Below are positions 19,266 through 31,500 of a stretch of 64,000 bases of DNA, one piece after another. Position 1 is the stretch's first letter, and each line of letters begins with the position of its first letter. The position numbers were made by a program, and so were the translations under genes. Source of the stretch: Warburgia ugandensis (lineage: Eukaryota; Streptophyta; Magnoliopsida; Canellales; Canellaceae); NCBI GenBank assembly GCA_035236585.1, contig CP141139.1, positions 22,708,990 through 22,772,989 on the forward strand. Direction: 5' to 3'. The notes under the pieces are model-generated. The model was not told the DNA's origin, did no database searches, and was given only the letters and a program-made list of their open reading frames with translations.

Positions 19266-20212
19266 AAGTCCCTGCTCATTAAAAATGGCTACTCTGCTAG
19301 CTTTATACAATTCGAGGAGAGTTTGAATTGGATGGAAAAATCATAATACTGGAGTATCGTCCAATTGCTTTACTGATCACAACCTTCTCTGTGAAACTCT
19401 GACAACGCAACCATGTACCTCGCCACAGAGTGTGAGATAGTGTTAAGTATTAACAAAGATCACAGTTTAACAGTTGATGGCAGCGTATTTATATGTAACT
19501 GAGAATATTTTAGTTGATGTCTTTCAACAATAGTCAAATGCCAAAGAGCAGAGATTGCTACTGAAGTTGTAATCTAAGTTGAGTTTGCATTTTTCCACTA
19601 TTTTGTCCCGTATGGTACTTCTTTCAGTAATTTCTTAGAAAATGTTTCATTTCAGCTGCTAATATCTGGTCATAGTGTTATCAATTACGAAGTAGTTTAC
19701 TTTGCCTTTATTAAAGCTGGTCTGTTGCCCATTTTATAATCTGTATGTGTGGTTGCAAGCGATCAGTGTCACTGGAACAATGGGTGTCTCTGTATTTGTT
19801 GAATTGAAATTTCAGAGTTCCTTTATGTACCTAGCTTTTTGAGATCTTAGAAGCACAGTTGTATCATTTGTTTTACTCAGCGGAACATTGTGATTTTGTG
19901 TGGCTACAGGGAATTGGTGGAGAGAGTATTTATGGTTCCAAGTTTAACCTCCCAGCCTCAAGTTTCTGCCTCTCTACAGCCTTCACAGATAGTTAGGAAG
20001 AAGAAGGGGGCAAAAGTAGACATAACTTTCTCCTTGCATGTGAAGCCGTAGGAACATAACCGGAAAAAAGAGACGGACGGCCTTAAATGGGTCACTTAAG
20101 CTAAATTCAAGACACCAATTTGAGGTTTTACAAAGTTCTATCCTTAAGTGAGAAGGTGTGCAAATTTTAGGATACGAAAGTAAAATTTCTTCAGGTTTTA
20201 CCATGCACGGAA

Positions 20213-21440
20213 AAGTGGCGTGTAGTCCTGAGCGTGTATAACTTGGGTAACTTTATAGGTTTCTCTTGAAACAAGCTCGCAGCTTACCGGAGATACTACT
20301 ATACATCGTACCAACTTTTCTTATTTTTATTTTTGCCTTTTTTCATTTTGGCGTTAAAGTTGGATCTTACATCCTTTTCAATCCCAAACGGGTTACCCAC
20401 ATACACTTTTGGAACTTATCCAGTTAATTTCATTAATGAGGGGAGGCAAGATCAAAGCCTTCCTACCTTGCAACCCCACAAGGAGAGAAGCCATAAGTAG
20501 ATTTTATAATTTGTCCAATCAAGTGACTTGGGAGCTTGCCATTTCCTGAAGAATGTGAGTTTGAACAACCACAATTGAACTCTCTACAAGGAGTGCTTAA
20601 CTCTTGCTTCATGTCACCATCGAAAGAAGCAAAAATAAAATAAAATCGGAAATGGTCAATAAATAACGTTTTTAGGGTCAAATCTTATCACAACAAGAAG
20701 ATTGACGTGCATGCTCAAAGATTCCATGTCATGAGCAGTTGGAATATCTTTGGTGAATGGCGTTCTTTCTTTTTGAAAGGACACTCTTACACACATCCTT
20801 GAAGAGTTTGCAGATGTCGTAAGAAAATCTAAAACTTTGACACAAGCTCTAACTTAATGTCGGTCTCTCTGGAGTAGGGAAGTAATTAAAGCCTCAAGTC
20901 GTAACGGCATTAAGAAGCCACTTGGGGAAATTTTGGTGCCGACAAGAAAGCACTGTATATAAATTTTCGCATGTTGTTACTCTCTCTTAGTAAACGAAGC
21001 TGATATCAGAATCCTTTGTATTGTCACCCCTGCACTGTATACTTGTCTCTCCGTTCATCCAAAAGAGTACAATGTAAACAAACAGGATGCAAATATCAAC
21101 TAGCAACCATACGCTATTTACTCTTAGAGTCTTGGCTTGTAATTGATTCCTGCCAAACCACCGTTATTAGATCAGAAACTTGGCTAATCAAGTATATCTA
21201 CTATATGGATTACTATACCAGACTGCCTGCGCACTCAAAAAGGGGGAAGGGATTGTCTGAAACTTCCATTTTATAAATGGTATACAATAAAAATTGATTC
21301 CTAAACAAATAAAGAATAAAACAAGGGTGATAACATATAAATCCCTTTTCTTACTTGGGCCAACCCCTTTCTATCTCAAGTTGTCCCTATCTCTCTCTAT
21401 AAAAATGGGTGTATACATCAGCATCCCAAAACAATGTGCA
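20213..21440. other. Unassigned intergenic DNA downstream of the LRR gene
   Basis: No recognised gene or repeat. A TATA-like ctgtatataaatttt occurs near 20,952, but no gene starts after it. This stretch probably includes the 3' UTR of the LRR gene on the minus strand near 21,300-21,440. Confidence 0.35.
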
Positions 21441-23383
21441 CTAAAATAAGAAATCTGAGTCAGAGAGCTCAAGAACCTTGTGGGCACCTTTAGAGATTAC
21501 ACCTGGCTTGAATTGGTTACCTTCGATGTACCTGCATCCACACGTAGGGTAGTATAAGTATTCTTCGAGAGTTTTGCATGACAGTACTGGCATGAGTTAA
21601 ATGATATCAGTAACTCACATTTCTTTCAAGTATGGATATTTATAGAAGGCATCTAGAATCCTCCCTGAGAATAGGTTGTGATCTAAATACCTGAAATTGC
21701 ATTGAAGATGTGAGAGTGCATTAAACAAGAAGAACTTCTTGCAGATATGTGCTATGATTATACAAATACCAAACATACATATTCCAAATAAAATAACACT
21801 AAAGATCTACTTGGGACTTTGTCAAATCAACATGGTTTGGCTTAAGCTCCAAGTATCAAGACCAGCTATAATTGGCAAGTTCTGAATCAATGTTATAAAA
21901 GTACAATTGGAAATTTGCCATGGAGTGGCTTCTGATGCCAATGAAGTTGCAGTAGAATCAGCTCCAACCAAAGGGGATTAGGTAACTCTCGTTTGAAAAT
22001 ACAATGCACAAGTAGCATAGACACTTCATTTATATTCAAATATGAAACAAAAATAGGCACATAGCAACCGAAGCAATCCTCCCCCATTTGATTCCTAAGA
22101 TTCCCTTATTATTTGCTAGACCTCGTTGCTCTTCACTAGCATCAAAGTTATAACTTCAGGCAATTTGAGGTAAGGATCCATGTAGACCAATTTTATCTTC
22201 GTATAACGAAAGGTGACTTCTTGTAGTCACGCACGACAACAGAAACTGAGATTCCCTTAATTCTTTGATTGGAAGGTCCAGTGATGATAAAGAGTCAATG
22301 TACACTGTCAACATCAATGACTGAGTTACTTCTATTCTCAAAATGCTCTATATCCCCCTCCTTAAACACTATACAACCTGGAACAGAGATTTGCAAAGAG
22401 TTATTCCCCAAATACATCATTATCCACTCCAAAAAATTATTTTATTCAAAACTTACAGTTGGAGATACCAAAAGGGACTTGATGACTTCAAAATATGGGA
22501 CCAGAGACCACTACTCAAAGCATTACAAAACAGGAGGACTAATCCAATTTCAATGATCCATATCAAACCATATTTCTAGCAAGATACCAGCTAATCTTGT
22601 CATAAAGCTCAGCATGGAGATATAAAATCTACAAGGGTGTCATATTTCAAAGAAGGACTTGGCTGTTAAGGATCTGTTCTCCTTGATACAGACCATCACA
22701 TCAGCCAAATCCCCTTCAACCTAAAACACAAATAGTTTGTGTAAAGTTCCATAGCCAAAATTATGGCTTCCACTTTATTTGAATCTTTAATGCTGGTAGC
22801 CAACTTGTCAATGGCTTGAGCAAGTCTCGGGTAATAACATACTATCTCTTGTTTGATGTCAAACCACCACCAATCAACTAAGGTAGCTAACTTCATAATA
22901 GTTAGAATATATATTGCAAGTATTCCCATTGAAAAACAAGTCCAAGTTTCTAACCACTTAGCACCCACTCGGGACGCCACTTGCTCAGTTGTTGTGCTAA
23001 GTTTTTACAAGTTTTTTAACCACAAAAAAAAAAAAAAAAAAACTGTTATAATTAAACATCACGGCTAAAACTTCTTTGGATGTTATAGTCAAGGTAGATA
23101 ATAATACTCACAGGTAGGTCAATCTAGGAATATGGGCAAGCCCTAAAGGTATCGTCCTAGACATCTTGTTGTGAGAGAGGTACCTAAAACCAAAATATTG
23201 AGAAACATTAGGCGTTAAACTTTGCAAGAATCTCAACATAGGGTGTCAACCAACAAGCAGTAGACAAGAAAAGCCTAACCAATTGATTACATTTCATACA
23301 TGAATACTCACAAGATTTCTAAATTTGTCAAGTTTCCAAGTTGTGCTGGTATTCCTCCAGTCAAGAAATTGTTATTTAGGTAC
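21441..23383 (-). CDS. LRR protein gene, last four exons; 5' part missing
   Basis: Exons, transcription order: 23,383-23,312 (72 nt), 23,183-23,112 (72 nt), 21,690-21,619 (72 nt), 21,531-21,441 (91 nt, ends TAG). Each 72-nt exon is one 24-residue leucine-rich repeat: YLNNNFLTGGIPAQLGNL, YLSHNKMSRTIPLGLAHIP, YLDHNLFSGRILDAFYKYP; the last reads YIEGNQFKPGV and ends KVLELSDSDFLF. All donors are GTGAG, all acceptors AG, and all introns are phase 2, so the pieces join without a break. Introns are 128, 1,421 and 87 bp. The tail resembles the plant LRR family of the Arabidopsis At5g61240 type (from memory), a small extracellular-type LRR protein with no kinase. N-terminal exons, signal peptide and earlier repeats should lie above 23,383, but that side is transposon DNA: either a truncated gene or one with a giant intron. 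Slightly odd residues (R in SRTIP, L in RILDA) may reflect decay. Confidence 0.8.
21691..23111 (-). other. Large intron of the LRR gene
   Basis: 1.42 kb between the third- and second-last exons, while its neighbours are about 100 bp, so an old insertion is likely. It has an A-run at 23,023-23,041 and a 94-codon minus-strand frame (22,980-22,696) with hydrophobic stretches that I cannot assign. No transposon ends recognised. Confidence 0.5.
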
Positions 23384-23699
23384 CTACAGTTGGAAATTTT
23401 CAATCAGCGATTAAGACATTCATATGAACATCCAATATAAGAAAAAATAATGATTTTTCCATGCCTTTATATTGGTGGTTTTGGTCAATGAATCTTTTAC
23501 AAGATAAAAGAATTGACAATTAGCACTAACTGTGTATGGTTGTCTTCTTTAGAAAGGACAAAAAAGGGGGTGGAAGTAGGACAGAAGAAAAGGGTGGATA
23601 TATCATTACCAAATTAAAAAAGAATGGAGCACCTTAATTGCATGATGAATAATAACTTCTTGAAAGATTAGGATGAGGATCTTCTAGGAAGAAGAAAGC
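23384..23699. other. Intron or flank upstream of the last four LRR exons
   Basis: Begins with the polypyrimidine/AG acceptor of the 72-nt exon ending at 23,383. No further LRR-coding segment is visible on the minus strand up to the repeat that starts near 23,700. Confidence 0.45.
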
Positions 23700-23986
23700 G
23701 GAAATAAAAACTAGAATTAATTTCACAAATGTACCCCAAAGATGTCCCAAAATCTCACTTGAGGACCCCATGTTTCATAAAGCTCACATAAGGGTCTCAA
23801 GTTGGTCTAAGTGTGTCTCTGTGCGCCACAATGCCACTGCCATTAGCTTTTAGTCGTGGAATGGATTCATGTGCCATTCTCGCAACTTTTTCTAAGGGTA
23901 AACTTAGTAATGGAGACAGCTTAAGAAGAAAGGGTAGTGGCCCAAAGAAGAAGCTATTCACCTGAAAGCTTGATTGCACTTTCTCG
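23700..23986. repeat. Single TIR-like arm related to the 18.3/20.2 kb inverted repeats
   Basis: Shares the layout of those arms: a block with aaatctcacttgaggacccc, then catgtttcataaagctcac, then agttggtctaagtg and a purine-rich aagaagaaaggg segment. Similarity is moderate. It ends abruptly where the truncated LTR of the next element begins (23,987). No opposite arm was found. Confidence 0.4.
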
Positions 23987-25229
23987 TTCCCATGATCTAA
24001 TCCAAATGATCCAATCTAATGATCTAATCAAATGAGGTGAAAGTAATGAGATGTGTAGACTAAGGAAACCCTAAGAATAGGGCATAAAAAATATTCCAGC
24101 CTTAGTTAGACAGACACATCGTCTGATATGTACAATGTATTTTACATACAAGCATGGTGGCTTGTGATTTGGTTTTACATAGTCCTAGCACTGGGGATGC
24201 TATGCTAGGGAAGTTATGAGGGTTTGGCCACTTGCTTCGTGAAACTTATATGATGGATACCATGGCCAAAGAGAGGCTAACTGTCAGGTGGGGCAATCAT
24301 GGGAAGGTTGCCACTGTGATAGCCAGGGTTTGTCCCATGCGAACCTAGATTTTGTTATTTCTAGAGTTGGTATTAGTGGATTATTATATAGTTATCCGGG
24401 CTCACTATATGGTTTGAAGCTACGGCATAGTAGTCCTAATGTATTTTGCATTATGATGCACATATGACAGGCATAGTGAACTTCCATGGCATGGATGAGA
24501 TGCCATTACATGAGTTCTTGGAAAGAAAATCCCCGTATGGTTGAATATTGATCTCTGAGTGGAAGTATAGCCAGGGGAAGGAACAAGTTTTGAGCAATCT
24601 TTACTATTTTAACTAATTTATCCTATACTACATAAATAACATATATGCTCTATGTTGAGATAACTCATGAGTAGATAACCATGATGGAATAATGACTGAG
24701 CTATGTATTCTTATATTAGTGAAGTAGTATATTTTTGTATCCCCTACCAAGCATAGCTTACTGAGATATTGTAAATGTTTCAATGTTTACAATATCTCAA
24801 ACACAAAGAAGGAGAATTAGGAGCTCAAGAATTAAGAAGACTTGGAAGAATAATCAATCAGAGTATATCCCTTGAAGACATGTATTTTTTTTTTTTTTAA
24901 GAGCATTGTATTATATTGAGATTTTTGAATGTATGGTGAGGTTTGAAATTTGGATTATGTAATTTGGACAAGTATCATACTGATACTAGGTTATATTGTG
25001 AACCATTAGATGGATTCTAAAATTTAATAAAAATATATTCCTTCAATAGAATTTTATCTTGTACAAAAATTCTACTTATGTTATGCATGAAGTGATGACT
25101 TGGGGTTTTCAAAACAAGTTTTAAAGAAAAGACTTTTTTCTAATTTTTTTTGCAAATTTTTTTTTACTAAAGGCGCCTGCCTTTGAAAAATGTATTACAA
25201 AATGCGTCACAAAGACCCGGGCCATCATA
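23987..25229 (+). repeat. Left LTR of family 2, 5'-truncated
   Basis: Matches 32,303-32,945 over its first 640 bp (for example atgaggtgaaagtaatgaga and gcattatgatgcacatatga), and matches the reverse strand of 46,604 onward for the rest. It ends CCATCATA at 25,229, immediately before the primer site. The solo LTR shows the same ATA end. Confidence 0.88.
24763..24798 (+). promoter_or_regulatory. Conserved 36-nt hairpin in the LTR, near its 3' end
   Basis: Perfect 13-bp arms GAGATATTGTAAA and TTTACAATATCTC enclose a 10-nt loop (TGTTTCAATG). The whole element recurs unchanged in the solo LTR (47,030-47,065, opposite strand). It lies about 430 bp before the LTR end, where an RNA end or polyadenylation structure could be, but the function is unknown. 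Confidence 0.7.
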
Positions 25230-25231
25230 GT

Positions 25232-25243
25232 TGGTATTAGAGC
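25232..25243 (+). other. Primer binding site of family 2
   Basis: TGGTATTAGAGC, one change from the initiator-Met primer site TGGTATCAGAGC, two bases after the LTR end. Confidence 0.8.
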
Positions 25244-28200
25244 CATTCATCTAGTCATAGTACAGTACCCTTATGTCCAATATGAAGATGACAATCCAAT
25301 TAGAGGATGAGAAATAGTGAGTGAATAAGAAATAAGTTATTATTTGATGAGAATGAGTTATGTGATCAACTCATTAGTTAAGAATGAGCATAGAAAAAGT
25401 TGACTCATTAGTGAAGGATGAGTATAGAAAGAGTTAAACTCATTAGTTGAGGATAAGTATAGAAAGAGTTAGTGCAATGAAGGAATAGTATAGTACAAGT
25501 AGATATTACTTAGTGAAAGGATTAGAAATACTACTTAGTAAGTAAGAATCCCAATAGAGGCATAGTAAGATATAGAAATCAATAAGGAAAACACTATAAT
25601 AGATAAATATGTAATGTATGATATTCAGTCTAACCTAAAGTCTTGAGTAAACATACATATGTAGAAATAAAGTACAGCAATACTAGTATGTATATAACTA
25701 TTATTAAGTGAAAGAATGGAGATTAAGAGAAAGAAGTGATAAATTGGAAAAATATGATGGAAATAGTGTAGAAGGAAAAACGTCAACCTTTATAGGAAAA
25801 GTGAAATAGAGATTTATGAGAAATAGGTGCTAAAGATGAAACCTTAGAATTATTATAAAATTCAAAATTAATAATAAATATATAAATAAATATAAATGTA
25901 AGAGTTATAATTGCTACTTATATAGTATTGTGGAAATTAGTTAAATGGATTTAATCATCAAAATAGAGATGATATTATTTGAAAGAAATTTAAGGAGATA
26001 AGTGAGAAATTTCAAAATTTGTAAATGAAGATAGTTTTAAATAAAAATGAATAAGGAGATAAGTAAGTATTTTCTCTCCAAAATTAGTAAAGGCAAAGGG
26101 TTTAATAAAGAGATGATAAATTTTAGAACATGAAGAGATGATCTTTAAAATTAGAATAAAATGAAACGGAAGAAGAGAGTTTGATATGTTGAAAGGGAAA
26201 AAATATAATCCCAAACTTATTAAGAAAGATAATTAAACCATGAGAAGCTATGGTTAACAACGAAATTATAGCCCAATATATGGTACAACAAATATGAAAT
26301 CACTAAGTTAGAAGTTCTATTGGTATGATAAATCAATTGTGGAAATTAGCACAAAAGGATTATCAAGGGATAGTGATATGACAACTTTGGTGATATTGAA
26401 AATAATTTTGGGACTATAGTAAAGAGAAGTACATTTGGCATGGATGGTGAAACAATTATACAAAATAAAAGAGAAATATTGATATGATGATTTGGGAAAA
26501 TATGGTTATTGATTATCATAAAGAGTACATCTTATTGATCATGGCAAATGAAGACTTATATATAAATAGAGTTATTAATTCCACTTACATGATAGAGTTG
26601 GTGATATTGAAAGATTTAAGAAATATAGCAAGGAGAAATATATTTTGGAGGAATGGTGAAATAAACATGAGAAATGAAGACCTATAAACAAATATTGGTT
26701 GCTAAAGTTAAATTTAAAGATGATTATGAATGAGGTATAAATCCAAATTTTTGGAGAAATAAGTGGTTAGAAATTTTAAGATATTTTGAAGATCTTCAAT
26801 TTTACATGAGATTGAATGAGGAAATATCTATAATAATTGAGGAAAAGAACATCAAATTATTTGAATTAGTTGAAAGAACAAAATTTAAGGATTAAGAGTG
26901 ATTATAGAAATTTACATTATGAGGATGCATTGAAGATAAATTATGTTATTGAGGAAATTAAGTACCATTTTTCTCTATAAGGATGAGCATTTCCAAATTT
27001 ATTATCATCAATTAGGAATTGGAAATGAAACAACATAGTATGAAATCAAAACAAATTTTAAGTTATATGAGTTGGATAAAGGATATTCATGAATTTGAGG
27101 AGAATGAAATATATTAGATGAAGTGGTGATGATATATGGAAATGGATTTATGGAAATCAAGAGCATTTATGGAATATATGTTAGACACTTGCAAAGCTTG
27201 TCAACTATCTTGTAAGGGTACATGTTGATTGAAGAAAGCAAAGTTTAGGGTCATGTGAATTTTAAGGATGATATGGAATGTGACCCAACAAGGGTGGAAG
27301 ATGATACTAAAAAATTGTCAATTAAAGAAATTTATCTCTTATTGATTGTATAACATCAGGACACTCTTTTATTGCAATCTTGCCATTGATTACATAAACC
27401 CTAAAGAGTTTATGGTAGATTGTTGAGAATTAAAGAATATATGATAAATTATGGAGTTTTTAACGCTTGAGAATGAATGCTACAAAGTCAATATAGACTC
27501 TTTTAATTGGAATTATCAAGAATACTTCAAATAAAGGGTTAGTATGATATGAAAAAAAGAAGAAGAAGTTATGAAGTATGCTTGAAAGAAGTAAGAGGAA
27601 ATGCATAATCTAGAAATTTTGAAGCCAATGATATATATATATATATATATATATATGAAAAGGAAAGAGATAAATATTATCATGGATTGCAAGAATGTTT
27701 AGAATATTGTTTTGAATATGAGAAAGAGATAACAAAAGAGTATAAGGAATATATATGAAGACTTAAATGACGCTATCTTAGAAGGAATAATGTAGAAAGT
27801 CAAGTATTATGAATAAAATGGTACACAAAGGGTGTTACAAAAACAATGGATGGGTTGAGAATGAGGAAAGAATCATTATAAGAAAACTATTATCCAATGA
27901 CAGAATTTGAAAAGAAATTATCAATAGAAGGAAATAGTAAAGAAGTATGAATTATAGAGTAGAAATGAAGTAATCACTTCCAAATAATGGAAGAACAAGG
28001 AAAGAGATAATTACTTTCAAATATTGGAAGATTGTTATAAAGAACAATAGTTGAAATTATAGAATCCAATCAAGATGTCATTTTGATATATAATCTAAGG
28101 ACTATACATATTAGGAAAGCTATGTCCAAACTATATATGTTGAAAAGGAATGAGGATGAGCAATAGAAGTTAGAATGGAAAAATATACAGTATTGAAAGA

Positions 28201-28535
28201 TTGGTAAAAATGAGGAGTAGAAATTTAGTATACCAGTCAAGGGAAATAGAAGGTTTTGAAGCAAAAAGGATAACTCAATTAAGAGTTACTAATCCTTTTG
28301 GAAAGTCTAGTAAGAATCAACTTAAGTGGTTAGTGCATAAGCAAGGTTAGTCATGTGTGAGCATTTTAATATGAATTAACCATGTGATTTATACCTTTGA
28401 GGAGAAGGAAATATGATAAATGAATGAAAGGAAATAGGATTTCATTAAGTGGTAAGGTCACATGAGTTAAGCTATGAAAGAGCTATGAAAACTCATAAGT
28501 GAGTTGATATGCAAAATTTGTGGATGAAATTTTTG

Positions 28536-28548
28536 TAAGGGGGTAGAT
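28536..28548 (+). other. Polypurine tract of family 2
   Basis: TAAGGGGGTAGAT directly precedes the LTR start TGTAACACCCC, preceded by the GATGAAATTTTTG context usual at the gypsy 3' end. Confidence 0.8.
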
Positions 28549-31500
28549 TGTAACACCCCTAACTTTTGTAAGGAGATTGAATAAATAATGAAATTTAAAA
28601 TTTCAAGAAAAATTAGGCTGGAATATTAGGGTTACTAAAAATGTACTTCTCATAGAAGTAGAATCAAGATATAAGACATGTATAATTGAAAGCATACTCG
28701 ACTAACCCTTCAAAATGACTGTAAGCACTACAAATTTTGAGTTCAGATGAAAAATCCTCATTTTTCTCATTTTTAAGAATAAAAGGGTAAAATAGTAATT
28801 TTACTAATAACCGAGACCTAAGACATCAAAATTTGGAATGTACTCAGAAATACAAATCCAATGCCACTAAGTACGCTCAATTTTGAGTCCGGGAGAATAA
28901 AATAGATTTTTCTCCCTAAAATTGAAAAATGATCTTTTCACACCTCCGTGGGGCCCAAAAAGGGATCCAAAAGCTAGAAAACAAGTCCTCATGAGTCAAA
29001 CTACTATTAGCTGCTAGTGGAGAAGGAGGTGGTAGTGGGAATCCAAAGACAATTTAATAATCAACAGAAACCAAATATGATAATTACAAGTAATCATGGG
29101 AAATTCCAAAACTCCCTATAAATAGCTTATAAAATTCCCAAAAATTCTCCTAATGTTCTTCATGAGGTTCCCTACAATGCCCTGAAATCTTAGCTTCAAA
29201 AGCCTTTCCCATCTCCCCCAATTCTCTCTTTGTCTCCTCTTGTTTTTTTTTTTTTTTTTTCTCTATACGCGAGTTTACAAACGCACCTGGCACTCTATGC
29301 TTATTGGAGATGTCAGGCGCATCAATTGATGCATCATCCCTGATGAACTAGGGTTTTTGCCTAGAATCCCTAATTGAATTTTCCATCCACTTCCATCCAT
29401 TGGTTTTCAATCTTTACCGTCAGATGTGTTCGGGCAAAGGAGATCTACAAAAGCCCCAAGAAATTTAGATAATCCACCATCTAGTTCACTGACAATTTCA
29501 AAATGAACAACAAGCACCAGTGAATCACCTTCTTTGGCAAGTTCTCCATCTAATTCCAGCCAATTAAACTGGATAATCTTGATCTTAAACCTTTGGATAG
29601 ATTTTGAACATTGAGATCTACAATTTCCCCATGATACTTGACTTTTTCTAGCAACGACGATGGAGAAAACTTCGTATATATATATATATATATATATATC
29701 TGTTTTCAACAAAGCTAGGGTTTTTGGTAGTATTCCTAATCTCCGGTGAAGTTTTCTTCACTAATTAGCCCAGGTAAATGCTCCCCCTCCTTCCTAATTT
29801 CATTCCGGCAATTCCTTTAAGCTTTCAGGCCTCCAAAGATCTTCCCCAGCTGTTGATCCATCGAAAATGATGGATCTGGCATGCAGGGTTGAGATCTCCT
29901 CATTTTCTAGCTCAAATACAAATTCTGAGCCCTTGGATGTGTTTCCAGGGCCCAAAAACTTTAGGGTAAGAAATCTTAGCCCTTTATGTTTTCTAATTTA
30001 GGAGATCTAGCGAAAGGTTGATTTGAGGGTCCAGATCAGACCATCTCAATTGATCTCAATAGATTGGGTTCTAGCACATTGGAGACTCCCTGTGGGCCTA
30101 CCCATGTGTGTGTGCTCATGCGTGAGTTGCTAGGTGGCCAACCTGATTAGATCTGAGCTCGGTATGCCTAGATTTGATCTCAGCTGTTCAATTTTGAATT
30201 GAGATCTTATATCTTCAATTAAGAGCTCAATATAGCTCTGATTTTAGATTTGAAAGCTTCTGTAGATTCCTTATCACTTATTTAAGGTATTGAACTCATG
30301 AAATATATGTTTTAATTTGTATTTATTGGTTGTAATCACAAAAAACCATAATAACAGTATTGGATCTTGATCAAGATGATCTCAAAATTGAGATTTGAAT
30401 TGATGGATGGGTTCAAGAGGTACCAAAACCTCAAGGACCATGATCATAATAAAATTTCTTGGTTTCTAGATCAAGAAAATTAACAAAAATAGTAAGATCA
30501 AATTTCAGCCCTTAAAACAGGCTAAAATTTTAAAATCCCAATTCTGATATCAATTTAACTCCAAATTGAGATCAAAACGTTGGGTTGGATTCCTCTTGAT
30601 GAGGAGAACCAACTGAACCAATAAAATCATAATTTTAATTCATTACATGTTCTAAATTTAAGTAGATAAGTGTACTAACATCCTTGATCTACAAGATTTA
30701 GGATGATTAGACCATTCAAACCATGTTGGATGATGATCTAATAATATACTAAATAAAATAAATGGGTTATTTGTAATTGAATTGGTAGATCTTAAGAGAT
30801 CTAGCCTTAAAAGTAGTAAAATCCATAAAAATGAATGGCAATCTCCTTGATCAAGTTGATCAAGGAGAATTGGACAGCATGGATGTATTTGGATGATGAT
30901 ATGAAGTTAATATCATATGGATTGATGTACATGATGATGACAATTTGGGATAGATTAAGATCTATGCCCTTAAATTGGATAAAATGACTGGAGATCTTCT
31001 TGATCGGTTGGATCAAGAAGGGCTAGATCATTTGATGAGAGGCATCAATGATCTAAGGATGAAATTACATCAAGAAGATGTATTAGATCTAAATGAAAAT
31101 GAAAGATCAAGATCTAAACCCTAAAAGAGATGAAAAATGAATAATGACCATTGGATCATGATGAATAGTTATGGCATGTTACATTTTCATTTGAATTATT
31201 GAATGCTATTTAATTGTCAATTATTGCTTAGTAGATTTAATTGTAGATTTATTTATTTATGCTTTAATGCTTATATTATGAAAATTACATTGAAAATGTA
31301 ATTAAATGAAATTAGAGTTGAAGGACATCTACATGGAATGAATGACATGGACTTAATGATAGCAAGGGCCATAGTAAGTAGGATAATATAAGGAATAGAA
31401 ATTCCTTGGCCCAAAATAGGAGAATAATGAAACTCCATGAATGACATTTTAATATTCATGGATTTAATTAAAATTAATTAGAAAGAGTACTTAGGGTTAA

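Larger units (their letters stand above)
18259..20212. mobile_element. Candidate non-autonomous TIR element (long inverted repeats)
   Basis: The arm at 18,259-18,551 and the arm at 19,951-20,212 are inverted copies of one sequence: both contain ttctcacttaagga, aaacctca-attggtg and gaatttagcttaagtgac on opposite strands, and align over about 260-290 bp. The 1.4 kb between them has no transposase and holds an Au SINE. Long imperfect TIRs with an unrelated interior suggest a Mutator-like non-autonomous element. A related single arm is at 23,700-23,986. Exact ends and a 9-bp duplication were not found, so two independent insertions of one repeat in opposite orientation remain possible. Confidence 0.5.
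25230..28548 (+). other. Interior of the family 2 element, no coding capacity
   Basis: 3.3 kb, strongly purine-rich on + with very little C. The longest open frame is under 75 codons and no gag, RT or integrase motif is readable. A C-x2-C-Q-like patch (CKACQLS) near 27,190 may be a trace of an integrase zinc finger, but this is weak. Contains an AT dinucleotide tract at 27,630-27,656. Either a non-autonomous (LARD-like) interior or a heavily mutated gag-pol; 3.3 kb is shorter than a usual gypsy interior. Confidence 0.6.

Noticed and set aside
22696-22980. 94-codon minus-strand frame with hydrophobic segments inside the large LRR intron
   Set aside because: Could be part of a captured gene, but there is no recognisable domain and no splice-site support, so not called.
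24000-24640. Direct duplication of 24.0-24.6 kb at 32.3-32.9 kb considered as a segmental duplication
   Set aside because: Explained by the paired LTRs of one truncated gypsy element, given the primer site at 25,232 and polypurine tract at 28,536.
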